This document shows positions 8,104 to 16,769 of a stretch of 64,000 nucleotides of DNA, piece by piece (position 1 is the first letter of the stretch; each line of letters starts with the position of its first letter). A program made the translations under genes and the position numbers. The notes beneath the pieces are model-generated. The model did not search any database. It had not been told where the DNA came from and saw only the letters and a list, made by a program, of their open reading frames with translations. The stretch spans positions 2,170,001 to 2,234,000 of the forward strand of contig OZ241337.1 of NCBI GenBank assembly GCA_965200435.1, given 5' to 3'. The DNA comes from Bin75 sp965200435. GTDB taxonomy: Bacteria; Nitrospirota; Nitrospiria; Nitrospirales; UBA8639.

Positions 8104-9424
8104 TTCCTCCTGTGGGAAGTCGAGTTCCTCGCGGACGTGCATCGTCAACGCGGGGCGCCGGCAGGCGGGACGCGTCGTCGATTGGAAGGTGCGCGCCTGC
8201 GATGCCAAGAGTTGCACAGAATCCGCAGTCGTGCGCGTGATCCCAAGGCCGGCCTTGCCGACAACTCCCGTCACACTTGTCCGGAATGCGGGGACCGATG
8301 GCGCCCTGGCTTTCTCCTGGACGATCAGCGACAAGGTCGACGACGACAACCACAACCAGACCTCCTACGAGATTGGCTATGCGACCGATCTGGCGGCCAC
8401 TGAGCCGGCGACGATGATCGAGTCCGGGCTGCCGTCGATCCAGAGCAACAGCTACACCTTCACCCCGCCGACCTTCGACGACTACCGTCTGTTTGTTCGC
8501 GTCTTGGTGAGCCATGGCGGCGTGCGCTATTTCGAGAGCAACTGGGTGCATGCCGACGGCAAGGCGCCGCCCTCCCGGTTCGATGCCACGCCGGCGACGA
8601 TTGCCGAGGGCGGTACCGCGGCATTCCAGCTTCGCCTGAAAGGGGCGCCGACCGGGAATGTCACGGTCAGTGTGACCAGCGACGAGTCGAGCCTTTCGGC
8701 CAACACCCTGACTTTCACGCCCAGCAACTGGTCGACGGCGCAGACGCTGACGCTGACGGCGGCGCAGGACGCCGACGCGATCAACGAAGCTGCCACCCTG
8801 ACCTTCAGCGCCTCGGGGGCGCAGTATCAAGGCGAGACCATGACTCTGCCCATCACCGTCTTTGACGACGAGGTGCCGGGCAAGATTGCCGGTCTGGCTG
8901 CGAGCGACGGCGACGGCAAGACCACGCTCACCTGGACCGATCCGAGCGATACGGCGATTGCCGGCTACCAGTACCAGTACAGCGAAGACGAGAACGACTT
9001 CAGCACGGCCACCTGGACCGACATGCCCGGAAGCACCGCGACGACGACCTCGCACGAGGTGACCGGGCTGGCCAACGGCCACTACTGCTGGTTCCAGGTG
9101 CGATCCATGAACGCGCTCGGCGCTGGCCAGCCATCCGACGCCGACCGCGCGCATGTGCGCTGGGACAGTCTGGTGTTGACCCAGGAGGAGGCGGGCGACA
9201 GCCGCGTCAAGGTGAGTTGGACGGCAAACCCGCCGAAGGTGGAAAGGCGTATTACCACTATCGCGAGGGCAGCAATTACAACAGCTACCGGGAGTTCGCG
9301 ATCTGCGACACGGATGTGGACGGCAAGACGGTGTGCGAGACCAACGCGGACTTCAACGTGGGGCATATCCACCGGCTGCAGGCGCGGCTGTGTAGAGGGG
9401 TGCATACCGAGGGCTGCGGCGTAA
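8009..9424 (+). CDS. giant surface protein A, fragment 2 (FN3/Calx-beta part)
   Basis: Second open part of the same gene, entered after the frame change near 7950; the first ATG-like codon at 8009 is not a real start. It encodes VRFFPVANATKHEY, an FN3 repeat (SYEIGYATDLAATEPATM), a Calx-beta-like domain (PATIAEGGTAAFQLRLKGAP, LTFTPSNWSTAQTLTL) and another FN3. Family-like sequence stops at about 9230 (VSWTANPP). The continuation EGGKAYYHYREG is in another frame, and the remaining 65 residues here are arginine-rich out-of-frame translation. Confidence 0.65.
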   Translation: MRFFPVANATKHEYTSKPVGGGWAWGKWRNTDSSCGKSSSSRTCIVNAGRRQAGRVVDWKVRACDAKSCTESAVVRVIPRPALPTTPVTLVRNAGTDGALAFSWTISDKVDDDNHNQTSYEIGYATDLAATEPATMIESGLPSIQSNSYTFTPPTFDDYRLFVRVLVSHGGVRYFESNWVHADGKAPPSRFDATPATIAEGGTAAFQLRLKGAPTGNVTVSVTSDESSLSANTLTFTPSNWSTAQTLTLTAAQDADAINEAATLTFSASGAQYQGETMTLPITVFDDEVPGKIAGLAASDGDGKTTLTWTDPSDTAIAGYQYQYSEDENDFSTATWTDMPGSTATTTSHEVTGLANGHYCWFQVRSMNALGAGQPSDADRAHVRWDSLVLTQEEAGDSRVKVSWTANPPKVERRITTIARAAITTATGSSRSATRMWTARRCARPTRTSTWGISTGCRRGCVEGCIPRAAA

Positions 9425-9648
9425 CCAATACCGATCTCCTGTTCGGGACGGCCGCCTCGGCGCCGACCGCGGCATCGGCGGTGGCCGGGACCCAGGACAC
9501 GGAGGTGCCCTGTCCTGGACGGTCACGGGCAACGGTTCGCAGAATCAGTTCGCCGCGTGGGAGGTGGGCTACGCCACGGATGTCGGCGCGAGCGCGCCCG
9601 CGACCATGGTCACTTCGGGGATTCCGAACTTCGACCAGAGTTCGATGA
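9217..9648 (+). pseudogene. giant surface protein A, fragment 3 (short in-frame piece)
   Basis: A piece of about 290 bp (9225-9510) in a third frame that joins fragment 2 to fragment 4. It reads EGGKAYYHYREGSNYNSYRE and then NADFNVGHIHRLQARLCRG, a plausible FN3 strand pattern, up to TAASAVAGTQDTE. Near 9505-9512 the sense sequence moves to the frame of fragment 4 (GALSWTVTGNGSQNQFAAWE). Two frame changes within 300 bp mean the gene is broken or misread here. Confidence 0.6.
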
Positions 9649-12600
9649 CGGTGACCGGCCTGACGGCGGGCGAAACCTATCGGTTCTTCGTGCGCTCGGT
9701 GACGCGCAGCGGCGGCGCCACTCCCACAACCTACTACACCTCGCCCTGGGTGACGGCGGAGATAGGCATGGGCGCCGGGATAGTGCTGTCGAAGCTCGGG
9801 GTGGAGATAGGCGAGGACGGCGCCACGGACAGCTACACGGTGAAGCTGCACTCGGCGCCGAGCGACACGGTCACAGTGGCGGTGTCGTCCAATGATACGA
9901 ATGCGGCGACGGTCTCCCCGGCGAGCCTGGAGTTCACCACGACGGACTGGAGCACGGCGCAGACGGTGACGGTCACCGGCGTCAACGACGCTGTGGATAA
10001 CGAGAACGACGAGCGCACAGTGACCCTCACCCACAGCGCCACCTCCAGCGACAGTGGCTACCACACCCGCAGCGCGAGCCTGACCGCCACGGTCACCGAC
10101 GACGACACGCGGGGCCTGACACTGTCGAAGTCCGCGCTGACGGTGGTCGAGGATGCCGGCACGAACAGCTACACGGTGGTACTCGACCCCGAGCCGACGG
10201 ACGCGGTGACGGTGACGGTGACCTCGGACGATGCCACGGCCGCCGAGGTGTCGGCGGATGCCACGACGTATGCGGCCACGGCAACCCTGACCTTCACGAC
10301 GGCGACCTGGGACGCAACGCAGACGGTGACGGTGCGGGGCGTCAACGACGATCTCGACAATCCCGGCGACCAGCGCCAGGCCACTCTCAGCCATGCCGCC
10401 GCCTCCGACGACGATGACCGCTACGATGGACTGACCGGCAGTTCAATCACCGTCACGGTGACGGTGACCGACGACGATGTTGAGACTCCCACCAATGTCG
10501 AGGTGCAGGTCGGCAATGCCAGCCTGGGGGTATCCTGGACGGATGGGGCTGGCGCAGACTCGCATACGGTGCGCTATCGCACGACTTCGACTCCATGGAC
10601 AACACTTGAAAACGCCGTCAGCCCTTACAAGATCACCGGCCTGACCAACGACGACGAGTACGAGGTGCAGGTGGGCGCAGTGCATGGCGAGATCACTCAC
10701 TGGGCGGATGCGGTGAACGGCACGCCCAGCAGCGACGCCGGCACCTTAGGGACACTCGACAGCGTACGCGCGACGCCGGACAACGGCGCCGTGGGCCTGT
10801 CCTGGCAGATGCCGGACAAGGATGAAGATGACGAAGACGGTCAGTCGGTCGGGGGTGTAGTCGGTTTCGGGTCGGCGTCAGGAAACGCCCAATCGAACAA
10901 TCAGTCGCCCTCCACCCAGGAGAGCTACGAAGTCGGCTACACCGTCGAGGGTGAGGGCTGGGGCGACGGCGGCAGTCAGACGGTGACCGACACGGCGACG
11001 TCAATTTCGGGCCTCGACAACGGCGTCACCTATGCCTTCCGCGTGTGCGCGCAGTCGGACGACGAGACCGGCCCCTGGTCGGCGACAGTGACGGCGACGC
11101 CCGGCGCCACCGCCGACCGCCCGACGGACGTGACCATCGACACCGACACGAGCACGGCCTGGAAGACCCTGGACCTGTCCTTCTCTGCCCCGCCCGACGG
11201 CTTGGAGTACGTGGCGGCGAACAGCCAGTACCGCGTGCTCGGTGTGAAGGAAGGCGCAAGCTGGACCGATTGGACGACCGTGGCAGGCGCCTCGGTGTCC
11301 GGCGACCGGGTAAGCGGTTCGACCGTCACGGGATCGCTCGCCATCGGCCGCGTGTATGAAGTGGAAGTGCGTTGGTGCGGCGAGACGTCGAGCGACGATG
11401 CGTGCAGCGAGGCGTCGGACAGCGTGTACGGCGCGACTCCCGCCTCGGTCCCCACGAACGCGAAGGCGAGCGCGACCGACGCGGCCTCGCAGACGGCCCT
11501 GAAGCTCGCCGGGTCGATCGACCACGTGGGCGGCAAGAACAACCTGCAGGCGGCCTACGAACTCGGCTACGCCACCGACACCGAGGCCACGGCGCCGGCA
11601 ACGCTCGTGGAGGCGGCGGACGTGCCGGCCTTCGGTTCAGTCGAAACAGAGATCGCCGGTCTTGCGGCCGGTACCGAATATCGCCTGTTCGTGCGCAGCG
11701 TCATCGAGCACGAGAGCGAGCGGCACTTCGCGTCGGTCTGGGTCTCGGCCACGGCGATCACCGAAGCCGTGCCCACCCTTGAACTGTGCGAAGCGCCGGA
11801 CGACCCGCAATGGCCGGTCGGCGAGGTGGTCGAAGCGCTCGTCCTGCCGGCAGCCACCGGCGGCACAGGCGAGATGACCTACAGCCTCGATCCTTCGACC
11901 TGGAACGGCTTGAGCTTCGACGCCACAACGCGCGAACTCTCCGGCACGCCGGAGGATGGCGGCAGCGGCGCGTTCACCTATACGGCAACGGACGAGGCGG
12001 ATGAGACCGCCACGCTCACCTTCACGGTCACAGTCGTGACCGTGCCGAGTTTCGAAGACGTGGAAGCGCCTGCGCTTTCCTTCACTGCCGGCGAGGCGAT
12101 CACGGAAGTGACCTTGCCGGCGGCCACGGGCGGCGACGGCAAGCTGACCTATGCCGTAACCCCCGCGCTCGGCAACGGTCTTTCCTTCGATGCCGCCACG
12201 CGCGTCATCAGCGGCACGCCCGAGTCCCCGGCGGATACGGCGACCTGGACGCTCACGGCCACCGATGCCGACGGCGACACCGCCACGCTCGCCTTCACGA
12301 TCTTCGTCAAGGAAGACCTGAAGCCGAGCTATGGCGGCATCGACAGCCCAGCGCTGGAGTTCACCGAAGACGAGGTGATCGAGCCGGCGACGCTTCCGGT
12401 GCCCACGGGCGGCGACGGCGAGCTGACCTACGCGCTCAATGCCGCGCTCGGCAACGGTCTCTCCTTCGATGCCGCCACGCGCGCCATTAGCGGTACGCCC
12501 GAGTCCCCGGCGGATACGGCGATCTGGACGCTCACGGCCACCGATGCCGACGGCGACACCGCCACGCTCGCCTTCACGATCTTCGTCAAAGAAGACCTGA

Positions 12601-14972
12601 AGCCGAGCTACGAGGGCGTCGACAGCCCGGCGCTGTCCTTCACTGCCGGGGAAACGGTCGATCCGGTGACCCTGCCGGCGGCCAAGGGCGGTGACGGTAC
12701 GCTGACCTACAGCTTGAGCCCCGCGCTCGGCGCCGGCTTGTCTTTCGATAGCGCCACGCGGATCGTCAGCGGCACGCCGACGGCGCAGGCGGATACCGTC
12801 ACCTATACGCTGACCGCGACCGACGCCGACGGCGACACGGCGACACTCGCCTTCACCGTGACGGTAGCGGCGCCGAGTGGTCCCGAGCACGTCGAGACGC
12901 ACACCACCCCCGAGACGGTCTGGAAGTCGCTGGACCTGTCCTTCGATGCGCCCCCGGCGAGTTCCGCCTGGGTGGCGGAAAACAGCCAGATCCGGGTGCT
13001 GGGTATGAAACCGGGGGCCACGCGCACCGGCTGGCGTTCCTTCGAGACGGTGACGGTCGAAGACGGGCGGGTGCACGCCTCGACGGGCGGCTGGCTGGCC
13101 ATTGGCCGGGTCTACGAAGTGGAAGTGCGCTGGTGCGACGATCCTCAGTCGGATGACACGTGCAGTGCGCCCTCCGACATGGTCTACGGCACCAGCCCTG
13201 CGTCGGCCCCGACGGACGCGGGGACGTCCTCCACGGATCCGGTGTCGGAGACAGCACTGCTCCTGCAGTGGGACATCAGCCCCATTGGGGGGAACAAGAA
13301 CCTGCAAGCCGCCTACGAGATCGGCTACAGCACAAATACGGACGCCGAGGCCCCTGAGACGCTGCTGGCCGACGTACCGGCGTTCGGCACAAAAGAGACG
13401 GAAATCGACGGGCTGGAATCCGGGACCGCCTACCGGCTCTACGTGCGCAGTGTGATCGACTGGCAGGGCACACGGCACTTCGCCTCAGACTGGGCGTCCG
13501 CCACCGCAACGACGCTGGCCAGTGCGGAGAGCCTGGCACGGCAGCAGTTACAGGGAGAATTAGCCAAGCACGCGCGGGCCCTGCTGGAAGACGCCTCCAC
13601 CGTCATCGGGCAGCGGTTCACCGCGGTCAGCGCGGGCGGCGAGGATGCGCTGACGGCCCTGGCCTCCGTCTTCGGCGGCGCGGGGGGCAGCGCCTGTCCG
13701 CGCCAAGTGGCCCTGGGCGACTGCCTGCCGCAGCCGGGTATCGGGCAGGCGGGCGAGCCGTGGGACCCGGAACGGGGCTATCAGCCCCCGATGACCACCC
13801 AAGGCCAGGGCCTGGGCACGCTGCTGCAGCGGCTGCAAACCCAGAACTTCAGCCTGTCCCTCAACCGCACGCTCTTAGGCGAAACCGACGACGCCCCGCA
13901 GCCCGTGCAACTGGCGCTCTGGGGCAGCGGAGGCACGGCCTTCCAAGGGAGCCAGGGCCAGCGCTTTGTCGGCTTGGACGCACGGCTGGGGACGGAATGG
14001 ATGACCGGAGTGGCCGTGGCCCAGGGCGGGACTGCCTTCCAGCCAATAGGCGGAGACATGGGGGGCGAGCTGGGCAGCAGCCTGACGACGGTCTATCCCT
14101 ACCTGCGGGGGCAACTCAGCGACACGCTGGCCGTATGGAGTCTGGCGGGCTGGGGCTGGGGGGACCTGACCAGTCGGTGGCAGAATCCGTACCAGCCGGA
14201 CCAGACCGTGACCCTGGATGGAGCCTTGGGGCTGAACCTGGCCCTGGTGGGGGTGGAGCAGACGGTGTATGCGGGTGACGGGCTGAACGTGGCGGTCGTG
14301 GGAGACTACGGGTGGTCACAGTTGGCAGTGAGCGGCATCGCCGGGGGGGCCCTGGGCGCGGTAGTCCACCGGAGTCGGTTAGGCGTCACGAGTGACTATG
14401 CCTCGCCGGACGGGGCGCTACGAGGGACGCTGCAACTGAGCGGGCGGCTGGACGGCGGTGCAGGCGAGCGGGCCCAAGGGGCGGAAGTGACCGGGAGTCT
14501 GCACTACGGGCTGGGCAGTTGGACCGGTGGGGTCACGGGGCACTGGTACGGGGCGACACAGGCGCTGGCGGGAGTCGCGGCGCAAGGGCTGCAACTGGTC
14601 CTCGAGAGGCGGGCGGCGACGGACGGCACGGGCTGGACGGGGCGGCTGGCGCCGGGCTGGGGGACCGCTGCCCCGGGCGCAGGGACGCCCTTGCTGGCGG
14701 CGGTCGGCACGGGGGGCTTGCTGGGCGGAGTCGCGGGAGCGCCGACGCTGCGGGTCGACGGGCAAGTAGCCTGGGGGCTGCGGCTGGGCGAAGAGCGGGG
14801 CCTGTTGGTGCGACCGTTTGCGAACGTAGGCGTGGCCGCGGCGGGGCAGCAAGTGCGGGCGGGAATCCAACTGGAGGGGCCGGTGCAATTGAACCTGACG
14901 GTGGAGCACCTGCGCCGCCCGACGGCCCCGGCGACCGCAGGGGTGTTGCTGCAGGTGGACACGACGTTCTAA
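9564..14972 (+). CDS. giant surface protein A, fragment 4: Calx-beta, FN3, Ig-like repeats and autotransporter-like barrel
   Basis: An open part of 1802 codons. The true in-frame sequence starts near 9510, so the M at 9564 is internal. Calx-beta-like domains (about 70-300) include one nearly identical to 7375-7675. FN3 repeats follow to about 720, with an acidic insertion (DKDEDDEDG). Four putative-Ig repeats (He_PIG type, GLSFDAATRxISGTP) lie at about 730-1100, then two FN3-like units and a helical stretch (ESLARQQLQGELAKHARALL). A glycine- and aromatic-rich C-terminal domain of about 370 residues alternates like a beta-barrel and ends in ...VLLQVDTTF with a terminal Phe, as in outer-membrane barrels. 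The stop codon coincides with the edge of a MITE copy. Confidence 0.8.
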   Translation: MGYATDVGASAPATMVTSGIPNFDQSSMTVTGLTAGETYRFFVRSVTRSGGATPTTYYTSPWVTAEIGMGAGIVLSKLGVEIGEDGATDSYTVKLHSAPSDTVTVAVSSNDTNAATVSPASLEFTTTDWSTAQTVTVTGVNDAVDNENDERTVTLTHSATSSDSGYHTRSASLTATVTDDDTRGLTLSKSALTVVEDAGTNSYTVVLDPEPTDAVTVTVTSDDATAAEVSADATTYAATATLTFTTATWDATQTVTVRGVNDDLDNPGDQRQATLSHAAASDDDDRYDGLTGSSITVTVTVTDDDVETPTNVEVQVGNASLGVSWTDGAGADSHTVRYRTTSTPWTTLENAVSPYKITGLTNDDEYEVQVGAVHGEITHWADAVNGTPSSDAGTLGTLDSVRATPDNGAVGLSWQMPDKDEDDEDGQSVGGVVGFGSASGNAQSNNQSPSTQESYEVGYTVEGEGWGDGGSQTVTDTATSISGLDNGVTYAFRVCAQSDDETGPWSATVTATPGATADRPTDVTIDTDTSTAWKTLDLSFSAPPDGLEYVAANSQYRVLGVKEGASWTDWTTVAGASVSGDRVSGSTVTGSLAIGRVYEVEVRWCGETSSDDACSEASDSVYGATPASVPTNAKASATDAASQTALKLAGSIDHVGGKNNLQAAYELGYATDTEATAPATLVEAADVPAFGSVETEIAGLAAGTEYRLFVRSVIEHESERHFASVWVSATAITEAVPTLELCEAPDDPQWPVGEVVEALVLPAATGGTGEMTYSLDPSTWNGLSFDATTRELSGTPEDGGSGAFTYTATDEADETATLTFTVTVVTVPSFEDVEAPALSFTAGEAITEVTLPAATGGDGKLTYAVTPALGNGLSFDAATRVISGTPESPADTATWTLTATDADGDTATLAFTIFVKEDLKPSYGGIDSPALEFTEDEVIEPATLPVPTGGDGELTYALNAALGNGLSFDAATRAISGTPESPADTAIWTLTATDADGDTATLAFTIFVKEDLKPSYEGVDSPALSFTAGETVDPVTLPAAKGGDGTLTYSLSPALGAGLSFDSATRIVSGTPTAQADTVTYTLTATDADGDTATLAFTVTVAAPSGPEHVETHTTPETVWKSLDLSFDAPPASSAWVAENSQIRVLGMKPGATRTGWRSFETVTVEDGRVHASTGGWLAIGRVYEVEVRWCDDPQSDDTCSAPSDMVYGTSPASAPTDAGTSSTDPVSETALLLQWDISPIGGNKNLQAAYEIGYSTNTDAEAPETLLADVPAFGTKETEIDGLESGTAYRLYVRSVIDWQGTRHFASDWASATATTLASAESLARQQLQGELAKHARALLEDASTVIGQRFTAVSAGGEDALTALASVFGGAGGSACPRQVALGDCLPQPGIGQAGEPWDPERGYQPPMTTQGQGLGTLLQRLQTQNFSLSLNRTLLGETDDAPQPVQLALWGSGGTAFQGSQGQRFVGLDARLGTEWMTGVAVAQGGTAFQPIGGDMGGELGSSLTTVYPYLRGQLSDTLAVWSLAGWGWGDLTSRWQNPYQPDQTVTLDGALGLNLALVGVEQTVYAGDGLNVAVVGDYGWSQLAVSGIAGGALGAVVHRSRLGVTSDYASPDGALRGTLQLSGRLDGGAGERAQGAEVTGSLHYGLGSWTGGVTGHWYGATQALAGVAAQGLQLVLERRAATDGTGWTGRLAPGWGTAAPGAGTPLLAAVGTGGLLGGVAGAPTLRVDGQVAWGLRLGEERGLLVRPFANVGVAAAGQQVRAGIQLEGPVQLNLTVEHLRRPTAPATAGVLLQVDTTF

Positions 14973-15116
14973 GGAACCGCTGATTTCGTGCACTATCGGG
15001 CGCATGGCGGCGTGGTGTCCTCGCTCAACCCTCGACTATCCACTTGAGATGTCTCGGGTTTCGCTGCGGGACGCCTTGCCCTGCATCCCGCTCTCACACG
15101 AAATCAGAGATTTCCT
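14971..15116 (+). repeat. MITE-like repeat, copy 3 (complete)
   Basis: This copy begins AAGGAACCGCTGATTTCGTG, overlapping the TAA stop of surface protein A, and ends CACACGAAATCAGAGATTTCC. The interior matches copy 2. It has the same orientation as all other copies. Its terminus also has the CCGCTGAT variant that copy 5, after surface protein B, carries. Confidence 0.85.
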
Positions 15117-15753
15117 GAGCCAGGCCTGTCTGTGAGCAGGGTCGGGTGACGCCTGCGGCGAACTCCAAGAAGCGCCATGAGATGGCGCCGCTACAGAAGA
15201 GGGGGAGCCTGGGGCGCCACTCTCCGGGACTAGGCTTCCTGCCCCAGCAACCTGCAACGGACAGGCACCGGTGTTCAGGAATATCGGGGATCCCGGGTTA
15301 TGGTCTTTGCATGTGTAGCGGCGGCATCTTATGCCGCCGGACCGACATGAGTCATCGGGGAGCCCGGGTCTTGTTTTTGCCTTGTAGCAGCGCCATCTCA
15401 TGGCGCTGGACAGGCCGGTCGGCATTTCTGTCTGTGTTCCGGCATCCGTTGTCCCTTTCATCCCGGGTGGGCCCCTCCGCAGTTGTAGCGGCCGCCTCTC
15501 ATGCGGCTCCTGGAGGGACCGCTGTTCAAGAGGCGCCATGAGAGGGCGCCGCGACAAAAGAGGGAGATCCCGGGTCGGCCGCTCCGCATTTGTCGCTGCT
15601 GCCTCTTATGCGGCTCTTGGAGCGGATGCGGTGCAAGAGGCGCCATGAGATGGCGCTGCTACAGAAGAGGGGGAGCCTGGGGCGCCACTTTCCGGGAGCA
15701 TTCCTCCTTCCCCAACGATCCGAGTGCCCAAGGGGGTGGGCCTATCCAGACAC
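15117..15753. repeat. palindromic-repeat cluster downstream of locus A
   Basis: About 640 bp with no gene. Several units centred on GCGCCATGAGATGGCGC occur (about 15171-15187, 15388-15404, 15534-15551, 15639-15656), mixed with GCCGCCTCTCATGCGGC variants (15490-15506, 15599-15614) and an R2 block (15259-15343). Between the hairpins the sequence GAGGGGGAGCCTGGGGCGCC recurs. The cluster closely resembles 58.8-59.3 kb, downstream of locus B. Confidence 0.65.
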
Positions 15754-15782
15754 TTGACACTGTCGGGGGTTGTTGTTAGGTT
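15754..15782 (+). promoter_or_regulatory. sigma70-like promoter of glyQS
   Basis: TTGACA (15754-15759), 17-nt spacer, TAGGTT (15777-15782). Transcription would start near 15789. This makes the TTG at 15783 an unlikely start codon and supports the GTG at 15849 for glyQ. Confidence 0.55.
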
Positions 15783-15848
15783 TTGATCACGCTATACTTT
15801 TTGCCGGGCCGGTCGAACGGCTCACAGCGCCTGGTGGTAACGACTCCC

Positions 15849-16754
15849 GTGACCGTTCAGAATCTTATCCTCTCGCTTCATCAGTTTTGGGCCAGTCAAC
15901 ACTGTATCATTTGTCAGCCGTATGATCTGGAAAAAGGTGCCGGCACGTTCAACCCCGCCACCTTTCTGCGCGTTTTGGGTCCGGAGCCGTGGCGGGCGGC
16001 GTACGTCGAGCCATGCCGTCGTCCCACCGACGGCCGCTACGGAGAAAACCCCAATCGGTTGCAGCATTATTATCAATACCAGGTGGTCATCAAGCCTTGC
16101 GTGGACACGATCCAGTCATTGTACCTGGAGAGTCTGGCGGTCGTGGGGATTGATCCGCGCAAACATGATATTCAGTTCAGGCAGGATGATTGGGAATCGC
16201 CGACGTTGGGGGCTTGGGGACTCGGGTGGGAAGTCCGGCTCGATGGAATGGAGATTACGCAATTTACTTATTTCCAGGAAGCCGGCAGCCACACGCTCGA
16301 TCCGGTGACCGTGGAACTCACCTATGGGACGGAGCGGATCGCCATGTATCTACAGGGCGTTGACAACGTGTATGATCTTCGGTGGTCTGACGACGTCAGC
16401 TATGGCGATCTCTTCCACGATTCGGAAGTCCAGTTCTCTCAGTATCATTTCGAGGTTGCAGACGTTGCCATGATTCATACGATGTTTACGTCCTGTGAGG
16501 AAGAAGGTCACAAATTGTTACGGCAAGGACTCGTGTTGCCGGCCTACGATTATTGTATGAAAACCTCCCACTTGTTCAACGTCCTGGATGCGCGGGGTGC
16601 GCTCAGCGTGGCTGAACGAACGGGATTGATCGGGCGCGTGCGCGGGCTTGCAAGGGGCTGTGCGGATGCATACGTCGAAAGAAGAAAAGTCCTGGGTTTT
16701 CCGTTACTGGCCGGACCCGGGGCAACACGCTCGACACGCGCCGCGTCTCCATAG
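15849..16754 (+). CDS. glyQ: glycyl-tRNA synthetase, alpha subunit
   Basis: GlyQ is the catalytic subunit of the two-subunit (alpha2beta2) bacterial GlyRS that charges tRNA-Gly. The family N-terminus is clear: VQNLILSLHQFWASQHC, then QPYDLEKGAGTFNPATFLR and GPEPWRAAYVEPCRRPTDGR, then YQYQVVIKP. About 301 residues from the GTG at 15849 fits the usual length of about 300. The open frame extends 22 residues upstream to a TTG at 15783 that lies in the promoter. The Pro/Arg/Ala-rich tail after VLGFPLL is longer than usual. glyS begins about 100 bp downstream. Confidence 0.95.
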   Translation: MTVQNLILSLHQFWASQHCIICQPYDLEKGAGTFNPATFLRVLGPEPWRAAYVEPCRRPTDGRYGENPNRLQHYYQYQVVIKPCVDTIQSLYLESLAVVGIDPRKHDIQFRQDDWESPTLGAWGLGWEVRLDGMEITQFTYFQEAGSHTLDPVTVELTYGTERIAMYLQGVDNVYDLRWSDDVSYGDLFHDSEVQFSQYHFEVADVAMIHTMFTSCEEEGHKLLRQGLVLPAYDYCMKTSHLFNVLDARGALSVAERTGLIGRVRGLARGCADAYVERRKVLGFPLLAGPGATRSTRAASP

Positions 16755-16769
16755 GGAAAGACGGAATGT

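Noticed and set aside
11637..13478. Long minus-strand open frame (613 codons) opposite the Ig-like repeats
   Set aside because: Same reason: an antisense shadow of a repetitive GC-rich coding strand, with the repeat period reflected in it.
15117..15753. Palindromic arrays considered as a CRISPR
   Set aside because: Units are irregularly spaced, differ from each other, lack unique spacers of constant length, and no cas gene is present.
15783..15848. TTG at 15783 as the glyQ start
   Set aside because: The codon overlaps the probable -10 box and the added 22 residues are not GlyQ-like.
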